Of a stretch of DNA of 64,000 bases, positions 1 to 8,090 are shown piece by piece; the stretch's first letter is position 1; the number at the start of each line of letters is the position of its first letter. Below the pieces are notes generated by a model, which had not been told where the DNA came from, did no database searches, and saw nothing but the letters and a program-made list of their open reading frames with translations. The DNA lies in contig JAJDCP010000130.1 in NCBI GenBank assembly GCA_029260765.1, positions 37,557 through 101,556 of the forward strand, given 5' to 3'. This DNA comes from Planctomycetota bacterium (GTDB taxonomy: Bacteria; Planctomycetota; J058; JAJDCP01). The position numbers were made by a program, and so were the translations under genes.

Positions 1-698
1 TGCTCGAGAGGGAGACGGGTGTCGAGACGGCGGTCATCTACTCTTGCCGTGAGACGCCGCTCTCGCGGATGCAGGCGGAGCTGTTCGGTGCCCACGCTTT
101 GGGTCTGCGCAATGTCGTGGGAGTCACGGGCGACCCGTCGGGTATGAGCCGGCCGGCTGATCAAATCGGGGTGCAGGATGTCGATGCCATCGGCATGACG
201 AATCTAGTACGCAAGCTCAACCGGGCCGAAGACCTGGGGGGCAACGCGATGCGCGCACCGACGCGCTGGTTGGTCGGGGTGGGGCTGGACATGTCCCCGG
301 CCGACCGCAAACGCGAGCTGCGGCGCTTTTTCTGGAAAATGGACGCCGGCGCGGAGTACGCGCTCAGCTATCCGGTCTTCGATGCAGAGGCGGCGCAGCG
401 CTTCCTCGACAAGCTGCGGCCCGAGATTCCCATCATTCTGACTGTGGTTCCCCTGACCAGCGCGCGCCTGGCCGAGCAGATGCACAACGAAATCCCTGGC
501 TTGAGTGTCCCCGCCACGCTGCGAAAGCGACTGGCCGGAGCGGAGCCGCAGGACGCCGCAGCCATCGGTGTCGAGGCCGCCTTGAAGCTGGTCGAGGACC
601 TGCGACCGCGCGTGGCCGGCGTCTGCGTCTCGCCGCACTCGGGAAGCAATGAGCTTGCCCTGGAGATGGTCCGTGGCGTCGAGGCCCTGATCGGTTGA
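1..698 (+). CDS. Methylenetetrahydrofolate reductase domain, 5' end outside the window (probably bifunctional homocysteine methyltransferase/MTHFR)
   Basis: The reading frame is open from base 3 of the window and continues upstream, so only the C-terminal part is present. The visible protein starts with text typical of MTHFR (ETAVIYSCRE, then LFGAHALGLRNVVGVTGD) and keeps the TIM-barrel landmarks of the FAD-dependent reductase: a YPVFDA strand, PIILTVVPLTSA, and an IPGLSVPATLRKRL segment. The family reduces 5,10-methylene-THF to 5-methyl-THF for methionine synthesis. In several phyla the reductase is fused behind a homocysteine S-methyltransferase domain, and the wording of this C-terminus resembles that bifunctional form. 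The upstream half is not visible, so the fusion is inference. The stop at 696-698 is followed by a candidate promoter for the next gene. Confidence 0.8.
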   Translation, partial: LERETGVETAVIYSCRETPLSRMQAELFGAHALGLRNVVGVTGDPSGMSRPADQIGVQDVDAIGMTNLVRKLNRAEDLGGNAMRAPTRWLVGVGLDMSPADRKRELRRFFWKMDAGAEYALSYPVFDAEAAQRFLDKLRPEIPIILTVVPLTSARLAEQMHNEIPGLSVPATLRKRLAGAEPQDAAAIGVEAALKLVEDLRPRVAGVCVSPHSGSNELALEMVRGVEALIG

Positions 699-702
699 AG
701 CC

Positions 703-731
703 TTGAGAAGCACCGGTGCCTCGAGTACTCT
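703..731 (+). promoter_or_regulatory. Candidate sigma-70-type promoter upstream of the receiver-domain gene
   Basis: TTGAGA (703-708) and TACTCT (726-731) are separated by 17 bases, about 90 bp ahead of the start at 822. The -35 is good and the -10 is weak, so this is a suggestion only. Confidence 0.3.
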
Positions 732-821
732 GACTCATGCCGCGTCGGTCTGTTGCCCGCAGACGTCCGGGGGATGTGCCAGGCTCGTCCAGGTTCGCCC
801 AAGCTCTCACGGAGCCTATGA

Positions 822-1196
822 ATGGCCGACAAACCAATCAGCATTCTGGTGGTGGATGACGACCCCGACATCCTGGCAGTCATCCAAGCAGGGCTCTCCA
901 ACAACTTCGAAGTCTCAGCGTGTGTCGGCGTCAGCCCGGCGCTCGAGCTGTTGAAGCAGCGCAGTTTTGATGTGGTGCTGCTCGACGTCGAGATGCCCGA
1001 TGTGCGCGGGACCGTGCTGGCCAAAGAGGTGCGCGAGCGTTTTCCCGACGTCGGCTTGATCATGTTCACTGCCCACAACAAGCCGAACATGGTCAACGAG
1101 GCGGAGAACGTCGGGGCCGATGCTTACATCGCCAAACCCTTCTGCCTGAACGAGATGGCGCGCGAGATCCGCGAAGTCTACGCCAGCAAGCACTGA
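822..1196 (+). CDS. Single-domain response regulator (CheY-like receiver)
   Basis: This 124-residue protein is a bare receiver domain with no output domain. The acidic pocket is D12-D14 (VVDDDPD), the phosphoacceptor is D55 in LLDVEMPD, the switch Thr is T83 (FTA) and the conserved Lys is K105 in AKPF, so all phosphorylation residues are intact. Such proteins carry phosphate in relays or act on a partner protein in the cytoplasm. No histidine kinase lies nearby, so the partner is unknown. The gene ends just before a strong bidirectional terminator shared with the convergent isocitrate lyase gene. Confidence 0.9.
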   Translation: MADKPISILVVDDDPDILAVIQAGLSNNFEVSACVGVSPALELLKQRSFDVVLLDVEMPDVRGTVLAKEVRERFPDVGLIMFTAHNKPNMVNEAENVGADAYIAKPFCLNEMAREIREVYASKH

Positions 1197-1215
1197 TCGC
1201 GAAGCGATCCCCGGC

Positions 1216-1246
1216 AAAAAACCGGCGCTCTGAGAGCGCCGGTTTT
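1216..1246. terminator. Bidirectional intrinsic terminator
   Basis: A perfect 13-bp stem (1218-1230 with 1234-1246, three-base loop) sits between the convergent receiver gene and isocitrate lyase gene. Read leftward it ends in six T residues (1221-1216); read rightward in four. It should stop both transcripts, most efficiently the leftward one. Confidence 0.85.
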
Positions 1247-1272
1247 GAGGTCGGTCGGGCACCAATGTGCGG

Positions 1273-3549
1273 CTACACCTTCGCAGGCGCCGAAGTCTCC
1301 TTGCGGACCAACTTCTTGAGGGCAGCGCCATCGGGCTCCAGCAGCTCTGCGATGCGGGCTGGATTGACGGTGGCGACAATGATCTGGCCAATCTCCTGGT
1401 TGACAGCGGAGAAGATGCCATGGGTCGCCATCTTGGCCGTCTGGTACTGATTGTCCTCGGTCGGGCTTACATAGTGCACCAGGTCGACAGCGTACCGGTG
1501 GACCAGGAACAGGTGCAGCAGCGTCATCAGTCGCTTCTTACGCAACCCAGGCTCAAAAGTGTTCTGGTCGCGCACAGACAGGATGACCTTGCCTCGTCGA
1601 TCGCGGATCGGGGCGAAGATCACGTTGGCTTGCTTCTTCTCGTCTGCGTCGGTGATCGCGAGCTCGAGCAGCTCCGAGCCGGCCCGATGCGGCAGCAGCC
1701 GTACGCGCAGGACGCCGGGCACGCCGTAGTGCGCCGACCACTGCGCCAGCCACTGCTCGAGCAGCTTGGTGGGCACTTCGGTCTGCACCAGGTGCTGATG
1801 TTGGGTCGAGCCCTTGCCCATCGCCTTGGTCGTGGCCGTGCGCCCTGAAGAGGCCGCCAGAGCGCCGTCCAGGCGCGGGCCGCCCACAAGAGTCTGCGGT
1901 GTCTTGTACGGCGACTCGACAAGCCGGAACTTCCGCTGCAGACGCGCCAAAGCCAGCATGCCATCCTGCTTCAGAGCCGTCGTGAACTCCTCACCGGCCA
2001 GGCCATCGATCTGATGCCCGCCGTAGGTGATGAAGTTGAAGACATAGCCCAGCTTCCCGAGCTCTACCGGGAACCGCCGCATCTCGTCATCGCTCATGCC
2101 TGTCGTGTCCCAATTGAACGAGGGGGACAGGTTGTAGGCGAGCATCTTGTCGGGAAACTGCTTGTGGATGGCTGCGGCGAAACGCGCGGCATAGGCCAGG
2201 TTGGCCGTCTTGGTTTCCATCCAGATCAGGTCGCAGAAAGGCGCCACGGCCAACGACTTGGCGATCGCGTATTCGATACCGCCACGGATCTGGTAGAAGC
2301 CTTCGGGGGTTCGGGCCAGCTCGCAATCCCAACCCAGCACCACACCGAGCTCGGCGGCCCTGGCTCGCGCCCGAGACAGAGATGCACTGGCAGCGAAGCT
2401 GCGCCACGCGTCGACGCTCATTTCCAGGCTCTCGCCCCCAGCGCTCGCGATCTGCAGCCACTCGGCCACAGCGTCGCCGTAGGTCGACAGGCCTGCATCG
2501 TCCGCCCAGGCCTCCACCATCTTGGAGCTCAGGCTGTCGATCAGCTGATCGATCCCCATTTCCGGCGCCTGCTGGAAGGCGGCAACCTCCGAGGAAAGCA
2601 GCTCGAGCAGACCTCGATCTTCGAACCACGCGCTTGCGGCTGCGTAGTCTTCGTCCGCGATCGCGTACAGCCGGTGCCCATTCACCTCTTCGAGGCCGGC
2701 TTCGTGCAGGCTCTTGAGCAGTGTCAGGCAGCAGACTTTGTAGGAGGGCACTTGCAGGTTGGTCACGCCCAGAAGGAAGGGCTGGTCCCGCTCGTCGCCC
2801 GCCCCTTCCAGAAGCGTGGCCGCCTCAGCGTCGGTGCGCGCGACGATGATCCCGGCGACCTCCATCACATCGAGCTGGAAACGGGCCGCGTGCAGTCGTT
2901 TGATCTGCTCATTGACCGGCACCAGAACCTTGCCGCCCTGGTGGCCGCATTTCTTGGTTCCTGGCCGCTGGTCTTCGATGTGGTAGCCCGGCACGCCGAC
3001 TTCAACGAAGCGTCGGATCAGGTTGCGGACGTGGGGATCGCCGCCGTGGCCCGTGTCTGCATCGGCGATGATGAAGGGCCGGAAGTCGTGCTCAGGGGTC
3101 GCCGCGCGCTGCTCGCTCGTCATGCGGCTGCGCAGGAACGCCTGATTGCGGTCCGCTGTCAGAAGAGCGCGGACCAGCACAGCCGCCTCGTCCGGCACCT
3201 GGCTCAAGGGATAGCCCGCCAGGTCGGGTCCGGGATCTTCAGCGAGAGATCCCTTGGCAGAGGTCGCCCAACCACCCAGGTAGATGCCCTCGAGTCCCAG
3301 CCGGCGCATGGTCACGGCCTGTCCTGGAGAATAGGGTCCGAAAGTGGTGATGCTGCATTGCGTCTCGAAGAGCTCACGCAGACGCTGATAGAAGCCATCG
3401 GCCGCCTGGCGGGCGACAGTGTAGTCTTTGCGGATGCTACCGCGTTGCTCGACAACCTGGCGGGCACCGTATAGGCGAATCAAACCGTGGAAACGTGGAC
3501 TGTCGAGCCACGCACCGGTGGTGCGGACTTCTTCGTTGAATGCGCTCAT
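1273..3549 (-). CDS. aceA: Isocitrate lyase, long (AceA2-like) form
   Basis: The enzyme splits isocitrate into glyoxylate and succinate, the first step of the glyoxylate bypass used on acetate and fatty acids. The signature with the catalytic Cys, KKCGHQGGK, is present, as are the barrel strands IADADTGHGG and GYHIEDQRPGTKKCGH that bind Mg and substrate. At 758 residues it is far longer than the roughly 430-residue E. coli enzyme and matches the long type known from mycobacteria (Icl2) and others, with an extra C-terminal half. The ATG at 3549 has GGGGAGAT just upstream. No malate synthase gene is in the window. The patatin-like gene lies 86 bp upstream on the same strand, and a strong terminator follows. 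Confidence 0.93.
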   Translation of the reverse strand: MSAFNEEVRTTGAWLDSPRFHGLIRLYGARQVVEQRGSIRKDYTVARQAADGFYQRLRELFETQCSITTFGPYSPGQAVTMRRLGLEGIYLGGWATSAKGSLAEDPGPDLAGYPLSQVPDEAAVLVRALLTADRNQAFLRSRMTSEQRAATPEHDFRPFIIADADTGHGGDPHVRNLIRRFVEVGVPGYHIEDQRPGTKKCGHQGGKVLVPVNEQIKRLHAARFQLDVMEVAGIIVARTDAEAATLLEGAGDERDQPFLLGVTNLQVPSYKVCCLTLLKSLHEAGLEEVNGHRLYAIADEDYAAASAWFEDRGLLELLSSEVAAFQQAPEMGIDQLIDSLSSKMVEAWADDAGLSTYGDAVAEWLQIASAGGESLEMSVDAWRSFAASASLSRARARAAELGVVLGWDCELARTPEGFYQIRGGIEYAIAKSLAVAPFCDLIWMETKTANLAYAARFAAAIHKQFPDKMLAYNLSPSFNWDTTGMSDDEMRRFPVELGKLGYVFNFITYGGHQIDGLAGEEFTTALKQDGMLALARLQRKFRLVESPYKTPQTLVGGPRLDGALAASSGRTATTKAMGKGSTQHQHLVQTEVPTKLLEQWLAQWSAHYGVPGVLRVRLLPHRAGSELLELAITDADEKKQANVIFAPIRDRRGKVILSVRDQNTFEPGLRKKRLMTLLHLFLVHRYAVDLVHYVSPTEDNQYQTAKMATHGIFSAVNQEIGQIIVATVNPARIAELLEPDGAALKKLVRKETSAPAKV

Positions 3550-3598
3550 CGATCTCCCCTCAGAGTTGTGGGCGGATGGTACGCGTCATGATGATGCA

Positions 3599-3622
3599 AT
3601 TTCCGCGCCCATTTCCGCGCCC
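3599..3622. repeat. Tandem 12-bp duplication upstream of isocitrate lyase
   Basis: The 12-mer ATTTCCGCGCCC occurs twice head to tail (3599-3610, 3611-3622) between the patatin-like gene and isocitrate lyase. It is bracketed by two copies of GCGTCATGAT (3583-3592 and 3633-3642), the second lying inside the 3' end of the patatin gene. A short palindrome, GATACGGTATC, follows at 3640-3650. The function is unknown; repeated boxes ahead of a metabolic gene could be regulator sites. Confidence 0.55.
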
Positions 3623-3635
3623 ATGCAGCGGTGCG

Positions 3636-5414
3636 TCATGATACGGTATCGTAACATTCAGGCATAGTAACAGATCCAGAACTTCCCAGTTGTGTTGGGA
3701 TCACATTTCGCTCGAGCTGGGTGCTGCGGTGCAAGTCTCGGGCCATGGGCGGTTGCTTGAGGACTACCCGGCCGTCTGGAAAGAAGTCCGAAAAGCCGGG
3801 TCGCGTTTGCGCGCGCAACCGCGCTGCCACGTCTGTGGCGCGTGCTGTGTCCAGGCCGATGCCATGCGCCGCGAGGTCACCGCGCATACGGTGGCTGATG
3901 CGTTCGATGCGAGCGAGAGTCGACAAGTAGGCGCCCCGCCAGATCTCCAGGAAGGGGCGGTGGTCCATGGGATTGACCGAGAGCACGCGCCGCAGTCGAT
4001 TGGAAGGCAGAAAGGTGTAGGAGCTGACCTCTGGATGTCTGCGCAGCACCCAGTTGCGCGTGTTCTCGAAGCGGGTGTACGAGATCGTGCGCAGATTCTG
4101 GTCGACGTTGTAGAACAGCCCCTGGGCTGCAGCGAAGCCAGGATCTTTGGAGACATAGGGGACGAACGGGTCGAGAACGAACAGCAGGTCTGCGCCCCGC
4201 CGGATCGCTTCGACGAAGTTTGAGGTGCGGGTGACCGCGCCGTCTTCGAAGAAACGTCCCTCGATCGGCACTGAAGAGAAGACGGGGTGGAAGCTGAGCG
4301 AGGCCTGCACAGCTTGACTGATGGGCACATGCTTCTGACCGTCCGCGCCGAACAAGACATGGCGGCGGCGGTCCTGGTCTGACGCGCCGATGTACAGAGG
4401 TCGTGGCAGGTCCTCGAAGTCGTTGCTGGCTCCGGGTTTCTCCAATGCGTCCCGCAGGATCCGTTCAAACGTGCCTGAGTGGAAGGGCGGCCGGAACAGC
4501 CGTCCATAGTCGAGGAACAGCGTCTCCCACGGCGTTTGACCGTGCCGCAGCAGGTTCCACAACATTCTTCCACCCGTTTCCAGGGCGCGCTTCGTCGCGT
4601 TGAGCAGCCCGGGCATGTGCAGATGGGTCAGGCGCAAGAGCTGCAGATTCAACGCAGGCAGTCGGCCTCCGCGGAAGCCTGCCAGCGCCGCCATGAACTC
4701 GTCGACCGAGTAGCCGCTGGCCAGCAGGCTGCCGACCACGGCGCCAGCGCTGATGCCGAACACCATGTCGAAGCTGTTGACAGCGTTGCCGCTGAGGCAG
4801 TCGTCGAGGCATTTCAACGCGCCGAGCTCGTAGTAGATGCCGGTGATGCCGCCTCCGGCCAAGCAGAGCGCACGCTTTCCCGGGTGCCGCGAGCCAATCT
4901 TCTGCAGGGCCCAGGCCAATGCCTGGCGCACGAATGGCGGGGCATCGGGGCTCGGTTGGCGCAGCACGCCACCGACGCCGAACATCCCCAGCTGGCGGAT
5001 GAGCTCGTCGGTGCGTGTGTTGTCGCCGGGGCCCACCAGGGCGCAGATGCGATGGAAGCCGTAGCGGGTCTCCAGGTCTCCGCTCTGGTCGAGTTGCTCG
5101 AGCAGGCTGAAACCACGTGCTTCGCGGTGTTCCAAAGGCTCAGGGCCGCGGAGATCGAGCAACAGCAGGCGGAAGTACCCTGCATCCAGCTTCTGCAGTA
5201 CGTCGCGACAGCTGGAGGCTGCGAAGATGTGGACCTCTGCATCCGCGACGGAGACGCGCCAGCAGCCATCACCGCAAGGAATGGGCTGCAGGCCCGCTTC
5301 CCAAAGCATCTCCGGCGTCGACAAGCCCCCGAGTGCAGCGTGCAGAATGCTGTGGGCGGGCGGGGGGACCATCATCTCCTGGGCCCGGCTGTGGCGGGCA
5401 GAGTCGCTGTCCAT
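3636..5414 (-). CDS. Patatin-like phospholipase with N-terminal pseudo-receiver domain
   Basis: The 592-residue protein carries a patatin lipase core from about residue 185: oxyanion loop GGGITGIYYELG, nucleophile Ser in the GISAGAVVGS elbow, and the dyad Asp in EDGAVTRTSNF. These enzymes hydrolyse acyl chains of phospholipids, using a Ser-Asp dyad. The N-terminal 180 residues are not part of patatin. They read like a receiver fold (LLLLDLRGPE at the phosphoacceptor strand, then RICALVGPG and GGVLRQP) but lack the acidic pair and the conserved Lys, so they are probably a non-phosphorylated sensor or docking module. The ATG at 5414 is chosen because GGAGG lies 8 bases upstream; a GTG two codons earlier has no room for a ribosome site. 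No signal peptide is seen. Confidence 0.85.
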   Translation of the reverse strand: MDSDSARHSRAQEMMVPPPAHSILHAALGGLSTPEMLWEAGLQPIPCGDGCWRVSVADAEVHIFAASSCRDVLQKLDAGYFRLLLLDLRGPEPLEHREARGFSLLEQLDQSGDLETRYGFHRICALVGPGDNTRTDELIRQLGMFGVGGVLRQPSPDAPPFVRQALAWALQKIGSRHPGKRALCLAGGGITGIYYELGALKCLDDCLSGNAVNSFDMVFGISAGAVVGSLLASGYSVDEFMAALAGFRGGRLPALNLQLLRLTHLHMPGLLNATKRALETGGRMLWNLLRHGQTPWETLFLDYGRLFRPPFHSGTFERILRDALEKPGASNDFEDLPRPLYIGASDQDRRRHVLFGADGQKHVPISQAVQASLSFHPVFSSVPIEGRFFEDGAVTRTSNFVEAIRRGADLLFVLDPFVPYVSKDPGFAAAQGLFYNVDQNLRTISYTRFENTRNWVLRRHPEVSSYTFLPSNRLRRVLSVNPMDHRPFLEIWRGAYLSTLARIERISHRMRGDLAAHGIGLDTARATDVAARLRAQTRPGFSDFFPDGRVVLKQPPMARDLHRSTQLERNVIPTQLGSSGSVTMPECYDTVS

Positions 5415-5559
5415 GTGCACAACCTCCGCAAGGCATCCCAGGGGACTATTGCAAATGGCACGCCAGGGTGTGCATGCGGCCAGGGCGGCCTTGGGCGACC
5501 CCTGAACGACGCGGCGGTCTGATGAGCGTTACGGTTTCCGGACATGTCCGCTGCCGCAG

Positions 5560-6602
5560 GGAGGAAAACCTCCCTTCGACGGGTCCGAGCATGGGTCGTG
5601 CGGCAGGAGGAGCAGGGTCGGGCCAGGCAGCGGCGTGCTGCGGCCGTGTCGGCGGTCAAGCCAGCGGGCAGCGCCACTCTCGCGCACAGGAGTGCAGCCC
5701 GCGGAGCAGCGGCCCAGCGATGCGTTCGGCTGGGCGGCCAAGGGTGCTCTTGCCAGAAAGTCCGTGACCTGCGGGACGACTCCGTGCACGAGCAGCGAAG
5801 CATCAGCGAGCGCCTAAACGGCAGCGGTGGGCCGCCGCCCAACCAGCTCGAGACGGGCCCTGGGCTGTTGTCTCCGCACGCGCGGTGGCACCTGTCTGGC
5901 GAGCAGGGTGGCCGCTGCGCTGTTCGGGGCATAGTCGAGCGCATCGACAAACAGCACGGTCGCCAGTTCGGGGCGCCTCACCACGTGTGCTTCCAGCGGC
6001 ACGGCGATGGGAATCCAGACGACCTTCTGTGGTGTCCAGGCTGCGATGGTGTCGCGCTCATGGTGGGCGATGGCGATCACGCGGTCGACTAGCCGCCACA
6101 ACCTGCGTTCGTATAGCCAGCGCCGGGGAAACTGGTGCAGGCGCAGGTCTGCGTTGAAGCCACCGGCCCGGCGTTGCTCGAGCAGCAGTCGGGACTCGAT
6201 GTTGTGTTCTTCTAGAATCTACGCCGGCCGCGGCCGCAAGTATTGCCAGCGGAACAGACCGTGGCCGGGTGCACAGCCGACGACCAGGATGGCGTCGAAC
6301 GGGCGGTGCTGGTGACGCACACACAGGCTGTCGATGATCGCGGGCGCACAGTGCCGCCAGGCATAGTAGGGCTGAGCAGGCTCATGGGTGGCGAGCTACT
6401 CAGCTCGGCGTGCAGGTGGAAGCCCTGGTCTTGGGCCTGGCGCCGTGCCTCCACCAACTCGGGTGTGCCATGGCCGCCGAGTAGGGTGACGAAAACTTCG
6501 ATGGCGTTGCAGCAGGTCGACCAGCCGGGCAGTGCGGACGGTGCTGCCGCTGCGGGGCAGGCGGAGGCGCGAGAGCCCGAGGGCTACGCGCAGACGGAAC
6601 AT
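5560..6602 (-). pseudogene. Decayed GT4-type glycosyltransferase
   Basis: Reading leftward, pieces of one glycosyltransferase can be followed through several interruptions. The N-terminal piece from 6602 (GSTVRTARLVDLLQRH) shifts frame near 6500 into EVFVTLLGGHGTPELVEARR. It returns to the first frame near 6385 and runs through ILEEHNIESRLLLEQRRAGG, LWRLVDRVIAIAHHERDTI and LATVLFVDALDYAPNSAAAT to LARAPLAAQPN near 5700. Two in-frame TAG stops interrupt it (6219-6221 and 5814-5816). After about 5700 the expected acceptor/donor-binding C-terminus is scrambled, with only GLTADTAA recognisable in another frame. Frameshifts, stops and a damaged 3' end make it a pseudogene. The intact gene was probably a surface-polysaccharide or lipid glycosyltransferase. 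The 140 bp between it and the patatin gene hold nothing I recognise. Confidence 0.75.
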
Positions 6603-6682
6603 AGCCGCGGTCTATCCTGCAGCAGGTGGAGGTCACGAGTGTACTGGAGCGCGCACGCGCTTGCTGCGGGAGCCAACCCAAC

Positions 6683-6716
6683 AAAAGGAAAACGCCGGCC
6701 TGAAGGGCCAGCGTTT
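6683..6716 (-). terminator. Intrinsic terminator of the small envelope-protein gene
   Basis: On the minus strand an AAACGC/GCGTTT plus GGCC/GGCC stem (6690-6716, one internal mismatch, five-base loop) is followed by the T-rich run TTTTCCTTTT (6692-6683). It lies 70 bp past the stop of the gene at 6786-7175. Confidence 0.7.
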
Positions 6717-6785
6717 CATATCTGCGAGCTTCGAAGGCTTGATCGCTTCCCGACCGATAGCAAGCTCGTGAACACTACGAGAGCG

Positions 6786-7175
6786 TCAATCAGTGCTCTT
6801 GTAGCTGACGTATTCCATCTTGCCGTCGTCGCGCAGGCTCTTGAATTCCTTGATCGTGTCCACCTTGATTTGCTGGCGCACGGTGTCATTCGTGTAAGCG
6901 ATGTTGTAGTATTTCTTGTCCTGATTCAAATTGAAGGCGAAGTTATCGATAGCAGCTTGAGTGCGTGAGGTTTGTTTCTCCATGTCAGACTGAATGTTCT
7001 GCGCCAGTCTGGTCAGCTCATACTTGACCTTGTCCAAGCTGACGACTTCGTCGTTCTCGGCGTTGGCCCAAGCAGCGGCCAGCGACATTGTGGCGACGAT
7101 GACCATGATAACTGCGCTTGTATACCCGGCTTTTACAACGCTCGAATATTTGACGGCTTCGGTCGGTGTTGTCAC
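6786..7175 (-). CDS. Small exported or membrane-anchored protein, unknown function
   Basis: I do not recognise this 129-residue protein. After a short basic stretch, residues of about 13-37 form a hydrophobic segment ending in AWANA, a plausible signal-peptidase site; otherwise it is a single anchor. The rest is polar and helical, with a probable coiled coil (EVVSLDKVKYELTRLAQNI, then EKQTSRTQAAIDNFAFNLNQ). I start it at GTG 7175 because GGAGGAG sits five bases upstream; the TTG start seven codons earlier would put the ribosome site inside the gene. Base composition is clearly less GC-rich than the flanking genes, and it has its own terminator. It may be a recent arrival. Confidence 0.7.
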   Translation of the reverse strand: MTTPTEAVKYSSVVKAGYTSAVIMVIVATMSLAAAWANAENDEVVSLDKVKYELTRLAQNIQSDMEKQTSRTQAAIDNFAFNLNQDKKYYNIAYTNDTVRQQIKVDTIKEFKSLRDDGKMEYVSYKSTD

Positions 7176-7491
7176 GTGGACTCCTCCAAAACTCAATTTG
7201 TGGGATCAATTCAGCTATGTGCCGCCCGATCCCGGATTTGACAAATTTCCCCCGCCTGCCACCACAAGCGGTTGTGTGAGCATCGCTCACTAATGGATCC
7301 AGTCGTTCAAAGCCTGCGAAACAAGCCGCAAACGAAGACCAATTCGATTCCAAGCTGGACTACATGACTAATCGAATTCTACCAGTTCAGCTGGGATCTT
7401 AGACTTTTTTTTTGGGGCGAGTGTTGGCGTGATTGCAACGTGCTGATGGGGCGAGGTTTAGTGAATTGCAGAATATTTTCATGAACGGTAG
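7176..7491. other. Less GC-rich intergenic stretch
   Basis: No coding frame is convincing here. It holds the leader of the small leftward gene, with a TTGTCA-like -35 about 17 bases from a poor -10 on the minus strand near 7235. It also holds a run of nine T residues near 7411. A short CCAG/CTGG hairpin lies just before the T run on the plus strand, but no rightward gene precedes it. Confidence 0.4.
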
Positions 7492-7803
7492 TTAACGAGA
7501 CGATGTGGGCACTGTTACGCGTATGTTATTGTGTGACGGCGAGTTGGGTCGAACAGTGTGCCATGCCTCGGGCACGGAAGCCTCGCTGGAAGTCGCGTTC
7601 GTAGGTGCGTCACGCATTTCCTGCAAGGACTGCTGCGAAAGCTCATGGTGACGGGCCACGACACGTGTATGCAGTTCGAGCAGTCGTAGGCTGGTGTCGA
7701 CGGACTGGGCGCTCGACTGCACCAACAGCAGGCCGACCGCCATGGTGAAACTCAACACCAACAGAACGACAAAGAGGGGTGCGAGAATGGACGGGACCTT
7801 CAT
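7492..7803 (-). CDS. Small single-pass membrane protein at the end of the secretin operon
   Basis: The 103-residue product starts MKVPSILAPLFVVLLVLSF, giving one transmembrane helix or uncleaved signal at residues 4-30. A short helical region follows (SVDTSLRLLELHTRVVARHH) and then a low-complexity tail. The ATG at 7803 is preceded by AGGAGA and lies 10 bp after the lipoprotein gene, so the two are co-transcribed behind the secretin gene. By position it may be an accessory of the secretion or pilus machine. I know no family for it. Confidence 0.65.
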   Translation of the reverse strand: MKVPSILAPLFVVLLVLSFTMAVGLLLVQSSAQSVDTSLRLLELHTRVVARHHELSQQSLQEMRDAPTNATSSEASVPEAWHTVRPNSPSHNNIRVTVPTSSR

Positions 7804-7813
7804 GACCTGTCTC

Positions 7814-8089
7814 CTACTGTTCCGGCATCAGCAAGGTTTCCGGCATCGTCAGGGGTATGGCCTGGCTGTCCGCGGGAGTTTGCAATCGTGACTGTTCCAA
7901 GATCCATGTCAAGCCCTGTTCCAACTCGTCCCGGCCCTGAGGCGAGCCCTCGCGCATCTGGCGCGCGTGCGGTAGCATCGCTCCATACTTGTGCTCCGGT
8001 GCTCCGGAGCAGCCTAGCAGGACGAGGACGAGGACGACCCAACTTCTTCCAAGCGGCCAGCTGAAACTCGACTTTGGTGTTGCTCTCAC
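7814..8089 (-). CDS. Small lipoprotein, candidate secretin pilotin
   Basis: The 91-residue product has a short basic and polar leader, a hydrophobic stretch (WVVLVLVLLGCSG) and a lipobox LLGC, so it should be a lipoprotein. The mature part is only about 65 residues, with one helical stretch (DELEQGLTWILEQSRLQ). The start is GTG 8089, just past the secretin stop (8091-8093), with AGGAG nine bases upstream inside the secretin coding end, which implies translational coupling. Small lipoproteins next to secretin genes often act as pilotins that guide the secretin to the outer membrane. That role is inferred from position only. Confidence 0.7.
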   Translation of the reverse strand: MRATPKSSFSWPLGRSWVVLVLVLLGCSGAPEHKYGAMLPHARQMREGSPQGRDELEQGLTWILEQSRLQTPADSQAIPLTMPETLLMPEQ

Positions 8090-8090
8090 C

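Noticed and set aside
2014..3474. Long open frame antisense to isocitrate lyase
   Set aside because: Its translation has no conserved motif and mirrors the codon pattern of the well-supported isocitrate lyase; such antisense frames are expected in GC-rich DNA.
5814..6221. TAG recoding (pyrrolysine-like) in the glycosyltransferase
   Set aside because: Frameshifts upstream and a scrambled 3' end indicate plain decay, and no supporting machinery is in the window.
7404..7425. Run of nine T residues as a rightward terminator
   Set aside because: Only a four-base stem lies near it and no rightward gene precedes it.
7800..8042. Alternative leftward frame overlapping the small lipoprotein
   Set aside because: Arg/Pro/Gly-rich with no structure, whereas the chosen frame has a lipobox and a ribosome site.
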